Shown piece by piece: positions 26,701 through 37,880 of a stretch of DNA of 64,000 nucleotides. Under the pieces are notes generated by a model. It was not told the origin of the DNA, ran no database searches, and was given only the letters and a program-made list of their open reading frames with translations. Source of the DNA: Rachycentron canadum (taxonomy: Eukaryota; Chordata; Actinopteri; Carangiformes; Rachycentridae); assembly GCA_038496675.1 (NCBI GenBank), contig CM076652.1, positions 1,219,387-1,283,386 on the forward strand, read 5' to 3'. A program made the translations under genes and the position numbers. Position 1 is the stretch's first letter; every line of letters starts with the position of its first letter.

Positions 26701-29700
26701 GAAAAGATTCAAATACATTATAACTGAAACTTAGATTTTTTTTAAATCTGTTGTTTGCCTCTAGCATTTCCAATAAGAATTGTGTTTTTATATCTCTCCC
26801 GCTAACAAGCGAAGCTCCCTAGGGTGTTATTTTCAAACTGGAAGCGCAATGTATTTTGTGTTTTCAAGTTTCCCACCCACATGTGCTCAAGGAGGTCATT
26901 TTGAAAAGTGGGCTTTACTTCTACAGAGGAGAAAGTGCATAAAACTGGTGGAAGATTCATTTTGTCAAGATGCCCAGTTAGTGTTTCCTCTGATGTCTCC
27001 ATGGAACAACATAATGGATAACCACAGTGTTTTGGATTATGTGGCAAAATACAGTTAAATGATACTGCACACTGCAGCTGAAGGGCCAAGCATAAGAGTA
27101 GTACCCAAAAGAGGGAAATGGGCAGTAAGATGGGGTGATTCCACTTTCTGTGGAAGAGGGGGAGTCTGACAGTCAGTTTCTGCTGCAGAGGTCTGGAGCA
27201 CATATGGAAAGCGTATCCTGGCCATGATGATTTTTTTCTGGATTGGGGTTTTATTAGAAGAGATGGGCAAAGAGCAGGACTGTGAACCACAAAGACCCAG
27301 GTGTGCTGGAAACATGCTCCAGGGCAACTAAAGTCAACTGGACAGGAGTGTGTGTTTTCATTAGAGCGAGAGGAGGGACGTCAGCCAAGTGCACGCCGCT
27401 GAATCAATTTGTTTTCAAACAGTGAGATTCTATTTTGCCTGACTTTGTTAGTGAGAAAACGCCACAGTCTTGCACTTAATGCCATCATTACAAACTTTTA
27501 TTTTGTAATTAAAATGATAAAATTTGCAAAAGATTCCAAAACTTGTCTGTTTGTAGCACTTCACTGATTAGTGGACAAAGCCTCAGATAAATCTTAACTG
27601 AATATCGGGAGCTACGAGAGATAAGGCCCAGGAGGATTTGTAGCTGTTAGTTTAACAGCACTACTCAACAAAATTTGAAGGCATTTAAGATGATTAACTT
27701 GTGTCTTTAAGCCTTGGGCTGGCTTCCTGAAAGAATATTGCAGATTGCACTTCTGTCAGATCCATGAAATTATGTTTTAGTCATTTTGGATCTTGGCCCA
27801 TTTACATATTTAATCTCCTACACAGTAACATTTTATGGAAACAACTACATTAATACTACAGTTATAGTTTGACATGATACTGAGACTCTGGTGTAATTAA
27901 GTCTGTCTTCATTTTCCTAGTAAGTTTTAGGTTGTACTGAACCCACACACTTGCCCACTGGAAAAGATTGTCCGATGATATGCAACAGAAACTCCTCACA
28001 CTGTTGATGCAGATGAAAGAGCGTCATTTTAAAAGTTGTGTCAATTGGCAGGTATTGAAGAAAAAACCTTGTTCTCTATATTTACCTAAGTCTCTGCAGC
28101 ATCTTTGACTTGAAATGTTGAGTTGAATGAATAAAGTTGTTAGAATTTATTCAACTCACTAAATTGCATTTCTAAAGAACCAAGATTAGCATGTTAGCAG
28201 ACTTGCCATCATGCATTGTTTGACATAAGTGATGTAAACTTACTATGTGCCTTTAATATGTACAGTTCATGGTTGTATTGTTGCAGTGCTGGTGACAGTT
28301 GTGGCCAGAGACATTATGTTTTCATGTTATATGTCTGTCCCAATATTTTGAACATTATATCAAAGGTCAAAGGTAATTTTAACTGTTGCATTATAATGTT
28401 TTGCATCAACACTTCTGGCCATTATGCATTGCTGTAATAGAGCAGAAGGGGAGATTATGACCATATTCCTGCAACTTTACCAGTTGGTGGAGGTATACAA
28501 CCGTGAGGTGGTAATTCTGGTGTTTAATGATGAAATAATGCTAACCATGTGACAAAGGTTAGTATTGAATTCTCTACTCCTGTACAGTTCTGATTTAAAA
28601 AGGTCACTGGGAGCAGCGTTGCATGTTGTTTTTGTACTGACTCTGGTACCAAGTGGCTCCAGCAGCAGCAAACACAGCTGAACTGTAATGTTTGTTGAAC
28701 AATTGTTGATTCAATTCAACATATTCAAATAACTTTTAATTCATTTTCCAACCTAAGATTAGTTAACTCACATTTTTTGAAAGTTCAAACTACCAGGACA
28801 TAGCTGAGGTATCACCTTCCTTCATTTAATTGCTTCTGCATGCAGTCTAAAATTTAGTTTATGCTTATGTATTCAAAAAACGATCTTTTGGCAAAGAAAT
28901 GTATCTTAAAAAGAAATAAATGAACTGAGAAAAAATGAAATGATGGTCAGATGAATAATGAAAATTCTGCCAGGATCCTCCGAGGGTGTTGGTTGGTCCA
29001 TGTCTATATACTGTATATGAGTTCAAATTAAAAGCCTTAATGGATATAATAGTACCAGGGGTTGCATTCCCCCAAAGGAAATGCAAATTTCAAATTTCAT
29101 TTAACAGCTGATAGGCAACTCTAATCCATCTAGATTCAAATTAAGTTGAACCCAAACAGTGGGGTTTTGGTATGAATTGCTCCAAAGCTTCATCACTGAT
29201 TGTGATTAATTAGTTACAGTTGATATAGATCAAGTTTACGGAGTATTTATTCGACCTTGGTCTACTAAGATAGTGGCGATAACATGTTTTTTGTTCTACA
29301 GGTAAATCGGGCCATGTCAACTCAGTTCCCCTCAATTCTTCACTCTTGACACCTTGGTGTGTAACCTACTCAGGGGCCTAAAAACCAGCTACCATTGGTC
29401 ACCGTGTGACATACAACCCAAGGTCTCACCAGCTAACCTTCACCTTTTATCTACTATTTAAATGGTAATTTTGGTTGTAGTTAAGTTAATTATTAATCAG
29501 ACTTCCAAATTGATGGTCAACTTTGAGACTGTATAAATAAAATGTGAATTTAAGTTGTCAATTAATGCTAATGTTGTGTTAATTTCTGATAATTAACAAT
29601 AATTCATATCCAACCAATGCCCAACATGTTTGTTGAACATAGAGCAATTGTGTGTTTATAAAAAAAGACAGAAAAACAACTTACTTTTAGTTATGGTTTC

Positions 29701-31042
29701 AGAATTCCTCAAGAGGGTTATAGGATTAAATCAGAGCTGTGTATTAAAACATTAATTCGGTATTTGAAGGTTCCCTCGATGTCTTCCAGTTAAGATTAAT
29801 GCTTTTACAGGCTGGTATGCAGTGCCAAGCTCATTCTTCTGGTCAATTAACTGTTCTCTCATTCGTATGCTGTGAGGTTAGTTATAAGTGGAGGCTAAAG
29901 TGAAGATAATGGTATGTGAACTGTCAAGTAAACCCTGTGCAGTTATAACATCTGAATGCTAAACACAGGTGTAGTTTTTCTCAACAGGGAACTTAATAAT
30001 TTATTGACAATCTCACCTCATATTGGACTTAAAGCAAAATGCTGTATCATAGTCAGCAGACACATGGTCAGTATGGAGGGACACGCCTTAGGGTACTGCT
30101 AGCTTGATGGTCGGCATGGAAATCATAAAGAAAGACACTAATACAATTTTAAAATCCATCTAAAAACAGATTAGAAGTGAAAGGATGTGAAAAATCATGT
30201 CAACCTCATCAACCTCATTAAAATGTGAGAACCCCCCAAGAATACAGGTGTGTAAATAAAATAGTACTTCTGAAACAGAGAAAATTATTTTTTAATGTCA
30301 GGTGAGGACAGGGACCTTTGGGCATTTCACAGTTGACAACCTTTTACATCATGCTCCACCTGTTCTACATATGTAAGACTTATAAAAATAATTAATGCCC
30401 TATCATTAATTCCCCAGATAATATTTCTTTGAGTTAAGTTCAAAGACACTTGGAGTTACTCTCTTTTTTTTTTTCTTTTGCTCAGTGTAGACGATATCGA
30501 TATCTTTTGAGTCGAAATGTACAGAAGGAAGAAGAGGCAAAAAAGAACATATTAAACACTGTTATCATGTGTCACCCTCCCACTGCCACCCTCATATTTC
30601 TCTTACTCTGTCCCCTGGGTGAATGCTAACCATGCTTAAGAGGCTGATGAAAGAAATAGATCACTTGCGTAGGTTGCAGTGGCCCAGATAAGAGCCTCAC
30701 GTGGCTGCCATCCTTCTGTAATTAACTATTGTCAAAGTGATTAATCATATGTCTATAGAGGTGGAGTGCAGGAGTCTGTCAGCCACCTGTGAGGTGAAGT
30801 GGAGCAAAAATGTTTAAGTGAGCATTTGCAATCTAATTATTGGTAAAAAATGAAATCACTGCATTAATATCTGGGCATTACTAAATTAAACATGAAAGTG
30901 TCTTCAACACTGACATAACAAAGACAAAAGGACAAAAAAAAAAAAAACATAGCTGTTTCATGTTTAATATCAATCAAGATGTTTTTAGCCATGCTAGGCC
31001 TAAAACATAGCCATATGGGCACTTTGGTCCAGAATGAAATAA
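23781..31042. other. Gene-free intronic sequence
   Basis: No gene is recognised on either strand. Minor structure: GA-repeat at 23864-23892, and two loose copies of AAGGCCTGTA..TAG..CCCACA at 24045-24100. CACAGCAAGT is duplicated in tandem near 24165-24185. A-runs lie near 24940 and 25895-25908, and GATATCGATATC near 30493. The open frames here have no family resemblance, domain or splice context that I can recognise. Confidence 0.45.
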
Positions 31043-31175
31043 TAAACATTATACCTGCTAAACATCAGGATGATCATTGTAAGCATAGTAGAATACTGAT
31101 AATAGCATTTAGCTCAAAGCATTGCTGTGTCTTTAGTCCATCTTCGCAGAGCCACTAGTTTGGTAGAGTCTTGTT
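31043..31175 (+). repeat. Fish dispersed repeat, 3' part
   Basis: The ordered words ATTATACCTGCTAAACATCA, GCATTTAGCTCAAAGCA and TTGCTGTGTCTTTAGTCCAT, then CAGAGCCACTAG, resemble the downstream part of a common fish dispersed repeat. The upstream part of the same family occurs at 32205-32605. Non-coding; family named from memory only. Confidence 0.65.
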
Positions 31176-32204
31176 CTTGTTTGCAGCTGTCTCTGCTCTT
31201 GCTTAAGCGATGTTGACAGAGAACAGGTCAGTTAATGCTTTCAGGCCTAAAGCTTCATAAATATTAGTGGAACAGTTCCCACACAGGGATACAAATGCAA
31301 ATATGAATGGGCTTTGACGTTGATGGATGGAAACACCTGAAGAAACAATCTCAAGTGATGCATTTAACTAACGTGAAGTGAACTTTTCATCCTGGACAGG
31401 CAACTTTTTTTTCAGAGGGAACAGAGCTGCTTTTTGAGGCTGTAGAACACAGTTGTATGTCAAATAGTAAGACTATCTATTCAATGCCAAGGAAAAAGAA
31501 AATTTTAGTGAAAACATGGCTCTCCACCAGGAAAAAGGGAAGAGAAGTAAAAAGATGAGGTAGGTGAAGGCAAAAAGGTGAAAGGGACAATGTTATGCTT
31601 GTAGAAATACTGTCACGAGTGGGTTTTCATGTGTCTGGTCTCTGGATCTTTTTTTTCCTATGCCTTTATATGTCTGTCATTATTTCTCTAAGCATTTGAA
31701 GAGGCCTGTACAATAGCCAGTGGTTTGGTGCTGAGAGCAAGTACTAGAGAAGGGCCGGTGGAGAACAAAGAACCCTCTGGCAATTTGATTATAATATCAC
31801 ACCTATTCAGAGAGTTAATGTGGTGTCTCAGATGTCAGGCTGCTCTGTTTCACTTTCCCCTTTCCCCTCTCCATCCCTCTGTCTCTTACTCTCATCCTCT
31901 TCTCTCTCTTTGCTTTGTGCCGGGGATCAGCCCCTCACTCGAAGGGCTTTGATGAAATCCTCTCAAGTCAGAATGTGACGGTCTGATATGTCATTCTCAG
32001 ATCAGATGTCTCTGAAACAAGGCCTGTCATATCATTTGGTTTGCTCGACTTCATTAGCTCTTTGTTCAGTTTCATGTCAGCTCTCACAAACACAATCGCT
32101 CAGGACAATCACTTTCTAGTTTTTCTTCCACTTATGTTTTAAAAAGAAAATTATCCCATACATTCAGTGGATACAGTAATTTTTTAAAGTAACTTTTTTT
32201 TTTT
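31176..32204. other. Gene-free intronic sequence
   Basis: No gene is recognised. A pyrimidine-rich stretch (CCCTCTCC/CTCTT) lies at 31850-31920. Confidence 0.45.
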
Positions 32205-32605
32205 TATCAGTTCCTCTGATGGGCCAAGAGCTGGCCCAACATCATCATTTTACTGACATTTGTGGCTCTTAGAAAGGTTGGTAATCTGATGTTTTCTGTA
32301 TGACCACCAGAAAGCTAACATTTGTGCTTTTTAGTGAAATGTCTCAAACTAATAAAGAATTGTCATGAAGTTTTGTGAATTATTGTTTCCTGTGTCTTTT
32401 TATAATTGGTGATCCCTTAACTTTTCATCTTGTACTGCCATGGTCAAGTGTTTAATTTGCCTAATACTTTGGCTTATGATTAAATACTTGCAAAACTAAT
32501 GATATCACCATCTGCCGCAGCTGTGCATAGTGTTTTATTAACCAACGCCCTAAACTCAGATGGTGAACATGGTAAATATACCTGCTAAACATCAGCATGT
32601 TTGGA
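32205..32605 (+). repeat. Fish dispersed repeat, 5' and middle part
   Basis: The ordered words are TTTTAGTGAAATGTCTCAAA, TGTCATGAAGTTTTGTG, GGTGATCCCTTAACTTTTC, CCTAATACTTTGGCTTATG, TACTTGCAAAACTAATGA and GATGGTGAACATGGTAAA, ending ACCTGCTAAACATCAGCATG. This matches a frequent fish intron repeat. It shares the ACCTGCTAAACATCA segment with the copy at 31043-31175, in the same orientation. Confidence 0.75.
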
Positions 32606-33074
32606 TTGGGATGAAGTATTATTGTAATGATGTAATGTTTATGTACTTGCTGTCTGTCTAATTTGATATGTCGACTAAATCCCACAGAGAAATGGACAAA
32701 AAATAACTTTTCCCCCTTTTCTACTGTAACTGTAACTGCATTGCTGTTCATAGAAAGTTTAATTGTTGGCAGACAAAACACAAAGGAGATGAAAAATGAA
32801 AAGTTTGAGAGAGAAGCGTCTCAATCAACACTGGACCGGCAGAAGTTTTCTGACACCTGGAGGGAAAATTCCCTGTTGCTGTAACTCTAGCCTACAGTGA
32901 ATGTGAACATCTTTTCTTGGCCAGGTACTGCCAGGGAGTTTATAATTGAGTTGAGACTCAGGAAATACTCATTAAGACGTTGTCAGTCACCAGAGGAGGC
33001 CACGCTCAATGTGTTTAGACACCACTGAGACTGCAGGTATCCCAGAGCCCTGCTCTTCTCCAGCTGGAGGGCAA

Positions 33075-33076
<2 letters not shown>
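32606..33076. other. Gene-free intronic sequence
   Basis: No gene or repeat is recognised. Confidence 0.45.
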
Positions 33077-33123
<47 letters not shown>

Positions 33124-33623
33124 NNNNNNNNNNNNNNNNNNNNNNNNNNNNNNNNNNNNNNNNNNNNNNNNNNNNNNNNNNNNNNNNNNNNNNNNNNNNN
33201 NNNNNNNNNNNNNNNNNNNNNNNNNNNNNNNNNNNNNNNNNNNNNNNNNNNNNNNNNNNNNNNNNNNNNNNNNNNNNNNNNNNNNNNNNNNNNNNNNNNN
33301 NNNNNNNNNNNNNNNNNNNNNNNNNNNNNNNNNNNNNNNNNNNNNNNNNNNNNNNNNNNNNNNNNNNNNNNNNNNNNNNNNNNNNNNNNNNNNNNNNNNN
33401 NNNNNNNNNNNNNNNNNNNNNNNNNNNNNNNNNNNNNNNNNNNNNNNNNNNNNNNNNNNNNNNNNNNNNNNNNNNNNNNNNNNNNNNNNNNNNNNNNNNN
33501 NNNNNNNNNNNNNNNNNNNNNNNNNNNNNNNNNNNNNNNNNNNNNNNNNNNNNNNNNNNNNNNNNNNNNNNNNNNNNNNNNNNNNNNNNNNNNNNNNNNN
33601 NNNNNNNNNNNNNNNNNNNNNNN

Positions 33624-33670
<47 letters not shown>
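33077..33670. repeat. Dinucleotide repeat with 500-N gap and a strand switch
   Basis: The left edge is 47 bp of pure GT repeat (33077-33123). Exactly 500 N follow (33124-33623), and the right edge is 47 bp of CA repeat (33624-33670). Unlike the other two gaps, the two edges have opposite strand sense. Either two separate microsatellites lie here, or the flanking contigs are joined in the wrong orientation. Confidence 0.97.
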
Positions 33671-33672
<2 letters not shown>

Positions 33673-36124
33673 TCATAACAATCTTTGATTACATTCTTCC
33701 CTGAACTGCTACTTTGACCTTGCTTGAATTAACCCTTACATCAGGCAAAGCGTCTGTTTTTTTACTCTGTGAATGATATTGTTTTATTTTTTTTTCATTA
33801 GCTAGTGATCAATGGAGGGTGACAGGCAGAATGGGGGAAGAAGAGGAATGAAGAATTACATGCGGTTGGCTCTTCAGACCAAGGAAATCATCCTTGATGG
33901 TGTGAGCCTCAAGGTATGGTCAAAATGGACACAAAGCAAATTTTAGGGGGAGTGTGACTGTATCAAAGGCAATATGTGAGTGGACATGGGTTCACTGACA
34001 TTTATTTGAGAATGGAGTTTGAATTTATGTTTGATCAGGACCTACTAGAGGAATATTCTCATTTATTTTATGGTCACTCTGAATACGCTCACCTTCAGAC
34101 TGAAATATGTAATCTGATGAGAGTGTACTGTGACATGCCTCTAAGAAGTGAGGAGAAGGACAGAAGAAGAGGTGGCAGAGGAACAGCCATAGATGAGAGG
34201 GTAGGAAGAACCAAAATTGAAGTGCTATGATCAGGTGGGGACAAAGAACTGCATTAATATGTGTGAGGCAACAGTAGCAAGACCTCTAAGAGTTGAAAGG
34301 CATGAAGACGGATGTGGAAGTTGCTCTGTTTGCTCATGTTTTATGATTGCTAACCCCAACTGGTTAGTTATAACATCACATAAGTTAAAAACAACGGCTA
34401 TGCCTTGATTTCATCTATGTTCACTTGTAAACACAGTTAGAAGCTTAGTCACGTCTATGTTAGCTGCTGTGCTATCAACTGAGTTGGAGCTGTGCCTGAA
34501 CACTGTGCTTGTTAGCAGTACATTACACTCTCTTCTACAGAACATAGCAGAAATAATTGTTTTAAAAAAAGTTCCTAGATTTGTCTAATTGTTTTTGTTT
34601 ATAAATTTCACTAAGAGTCTGAAAAAAGGGACTAAACTGACTACACTGTGTCTGGCGGATGGGAAACCTACTGTGCGTGGCCAGACAACCAATGGTATAA
34701 CTTGATCATTCAGTCAGTCAGCAATGTTTGCATTTAAAGGGCTGGCCTTGGTCCAGGCAAAAGGAAATACAACTACAGTATCCATCCCTATACCCAACAA
34801 AAAATCTCAGCTTGATCATTTATATTCAGTGCCAGGAAAAGTAACTTCACAGCATATAGTCACCTGTAATGTGACACTTCAATATGAATAAATAGATTTT
34901 CTCTATGTTGCCACTACAATGCTGAGACTGCATTGGAGACCTGCCTGAAGGCATTATCATCTTTCTTTCTTTCTTACTTACTTTATCTATACATAGACAC
35001 AATGCATGTTTTCACTGGCGTATTATTTACATTTCACTTCTGCAGAGGTGTGTTTTTCAATGTAAACGCAAATCCTACTTGTTAGCCCTCAGGGTTACAA
35101 CACTGTATTGTTTGACATTGAACATGTATTTCTATATTCAAATTCAGTGTGAGATTATCCTCAAAGATTATTGTCTTTACATGATAAGTCATAACAAATT
35201 ATGGATGTTAAATTGTTTTGTTTTATGCTCTTTCTCTGGAAATCATTTCAGTCACAGTATTAAAAACAGGTCTCTCAGCAAGAGCTGGCCATTAAACAAT
35301 TAGATGCAAATTAATGAACAAATGAACAACATGATCAAGCAATAAATCCATTAAGTGGACCGGTCTCTTGGGACTCTCATGGCATCTGCTACATTATCAA
35401 ATTTTCCTCCAAAAGAAGAGGACAGTTGGTAAAACTAATTGGTTCTTACCTGACATCTTGAATTAATATATGAGTTGGAAATCAATTTAACAGATAGCTT
35501 CTTCACTACTAAATTGCCCTTTTATATCTTCTCCTCTTCAAAGAATCCAGCCACTTAGCACACAAAGCACGTTATGATACTCATGGTGGAAAGCTTATTC
35601 ACATTCAGCTCCTCAGCTGTTTAAAACAACTTCAAAATGATCGACATAAACTGCACTCATAACAAAACTCCAGCACAAACAAAACTATCAGTTTCCCTCA
35701 CCACACTGGCCTGACCCCTCAGTTTGGTTAATCAGCTCATTCAGATTGGAAATATTAATTGTTGAGCTCAGAAAGGACTGATTTCAAGAATTATGCCATG
35801 TAGGGTCACAGTGTGAGGACTCTGTCTCATCATTCTGTGGCAAAGAATAGAGCCCTTCTGTCATAAAGATAACTCAGCCTCTGAAGACTTCTCCCCACGC
35901 CCTAGCTGTAATCTGCTACATCTTGCCTCTCTGTATATGAAGTTGTAATTCCCCCGTCATTCATATTTAACTTTTAGTCTCTTTCACTCTTACACTACAA
36001 CAAAGACCAAAAAAAGCTTAGCAGAGTTCAGAGCACTTCTTCCAATCACCTAAAAAAACAACAAAGGAACATTTTAGTTTCTTTGCAGATACCTTGTGTA
36101 GACAAGTTCTAGAGTCAGAGCACT
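33671..36124. other. Gene-free intronic sequence
   Basis: No known gene is recognised. An exon-like segment at 33802-33913 is listed separately. A short CTTT repeat lies near 34962-34975. Calm AT-rich sequence at 35700-35800 contains GGTTAATCAGCTCATTCAG. Confidence 0.45.
33802..33913 (+). other. Exon-like segment of unknown meaning
   Basis: A T-rich tract ending CATTAG precedes the segment, and the donor-like AAG|GTATGG follows it. From ATG at 33812 the frame stays open for 34 codons up to the donor and ends in phase 0; it includes NYMRLALQTKEIILDGVSLK. The frame is closed by TGA just upstream of the ATG. It therefore cannot be an in-frame internal cadherin exon, but could be an alternative first exon, a non-coding exon or chance. 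I recognise no domain. Confidence 0.2.
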
Positions 36125-36159
36125 AAATTAATCCCCAGGGGAAATTCGGTTAAATACAG

Positions 36160-36226
36160 TTCCCACAGTGGGAGTCCAGCCCACTTGGTTGAAAACCAGG
36201 AATCCTAAAGACTAGACCATATGGGG
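36160..36226 (-). pseudogene. tRNA-Glu (UUC)-like pseudogene, possibly the head of a small SINE
   Basis: Read on the - strand, the segment starts CCCCATATGGTCTAG, continues TTTAGGATTCCTGGTTTTCA and ends ACTCCCACTGTGGGAA. This matches vertebrate tRNA-Glu with anticodon TTC: the acceptor ends CCCATA/TGTGGG, the D-arm GGTCTAG...TTAGG, and the anticodon loop TTTTCAA between CCTGG and the imperfect partner CCAAG. About five bases of the T arm (the GTTCG part) are missing and the T stem no longer pairs, so the gene is broken. Immediately downstream on the - strand is AATTTCCCCTGGGGATTAAT, which resembles 3' tails of fish LINE/SINE elements. The whole 36125-36226 may be a short tRNA-derived retroposon. 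Confidence 0.7.
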
Positions 36227-37697
36227 CACAAGAAGACATCCTTTAGCTTTGTGTGACCAAGGTACAGTAGTGTCGATGACAAACTGGGTAGATTACTACA
36301 CTCTATACTGAAGTGCTGAAGAGAGAAAATCATACCAAGAGAAATTAATCTCACAAATTCTCAGTTTGGTTTCAGAGCCTTTGATCTTTGTCTTGAGATT
36401 TTCAACTCTTATGCTTCTTCCCTCATTCTTATCATATATATTTACTGTATATAGTGAATCTTTGCATTTATTTGGACCATGAGCTCAAGCTCTCACAGTA
36501 TGGGGGCAAATTCCATAAGTGTTTGATCCTACATTTCCCACAATGCAGTTTGGTCTTTTAATTAATCGTCCCTGACTCCTAAATACTAGTCGTTCGCCAA
36601 AATGATCTGAATTGGTGGCCTTCAACGGGGTCATGTTTACACTGCAAGGTTTCAAAATGGCAAATAATTTTTCACCAGCTTATTGGACAGCATCATCAAC
36701 TTCTCCTCTCTCCAGCCATAAACTTTTTATGTTTCACAGGTTTTACTAGCATATGGCAGCATAAGGTGGGACACAAAATGCTGCATGTCTGCAATGTATT
36801 GGTGCCCATTGTTGCTATGGGGCCCTAAATGGCTGCTTCAACATTTTCACATAATCAAATGTCCATTTTCCTCTGATCCAGACTATATACAGTGCTGCTG
36901 TTTCTGAAAATTTTATGTGGTGAATGTACTATTGTAAACAACCACTGTCAGGGCTGCCTTTTCCAGGAAAAATCCTTTGTTCTGTAAGAAGTGATTTGTG
37001 TTATTTGGACATGCATCAATCGGCAATAGTTGTTTCCCTGAAACCAATGGAAAAGGAACAGGGCAGTGGGCTGGGCCGAAACCGTGACCATGTGCCTGTA
37101 AAAACAAGGAAATCATCAACAAAAGATCAAGGCAAATGATGCGAATGTTGCCCACAACGTGTAACCTCTCTGAGCACTGTCAGTTCTGTGAAACAACACC
37201 AGAAAAACCGCTTGAGTTACAATATGAAGAAAAACGCAATGCAGCCAGCTAATTCAATAAGAATGACTTGGATTCTCATTTTTGACAGGATGTTTGAGAT
37301 ATTTTCTTGTGTATTTCATGGTCACTTGAATGATTCACTCACATTGGAGTAATTTTCGACTAAAACTGACAACTGAAAAAAATATGTTAAGCTTATGGGC
37401 AGAAAAGTTAAGATTTCCAGCAGCAAATAATCACCTTTTACAATGACCCTGATGTATAGACTTTGACACTTGCATTCTTCATCTATAATGAAATGTCTGT
37501 TGCCTGAGGGCATAAGCATCTGTGTGCCCCTTTATTCTTTCTTGTTTGCTTTCTTCCCAGCTTTTTAAAACTACTTTTAAACCTCTTTTTAACATTTAAA
37601 CATTTTTCATATATTTACAAACAAAGATACAAACAGAAAAGTATGAATTCATGACCGTGACTCTAATTCTCCTCTTTATTTGCACACACTTTCCCAT
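36227..37697. other. Gene-free intronic sequence
   Basis: No gene or named repeat is recognised. The sequence is AT-rich and unique. Confidence 0.45.
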
Positions 37698-37880
37698 CAC
37701 ACCCTCCAGCTCTTCTGGGGGAAGCCTAGGGTGTTCCCAGGTGAGCTGCCATATGTAATCCCCTCAGTGTCTTCTGGGTCTGCCTCGGGGTCTCCTCTTA
37801 GCTGGATGTGCCCAGAATACCTTCAACGGGAGGTACCAGTTGGCATCCTGATCAGGCGACTGAACCAGGTCAACCACACT
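37698..37880 (-). mobile_element. RTE-like LINE, C-terminal fragment
   Basis: On the - strand this encodes, with frameshifts, the end of a fish non-LTR retrotransposon protein. It keeps a conserved RMP-G basic stretch, a GDPEADPEDT-like block in place of the usual GRPRTRW block, and a final GNTLGFPQKSW-like block. The nucleotide words CACCCTCCAGCTCTTCTGGG, CTAGGGTGTTCCCAGG and TTCTGGGTCTGCCTCGGGG are typical of the family as I remember it. It is too short and too broken to be active. It may belong to the same insertion as the reverse-transcriptase fragment at 40037-40955, which has the same strand and the expected order. Confidence 0.72.

Noticed and set aside
26802..27290. 162-codon open frame on the - strand
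   Set aside because: No domain, no family resemblance, no splice or promoter context; the expected number of such frames in 64 kb of two-stranded sequence is not small.
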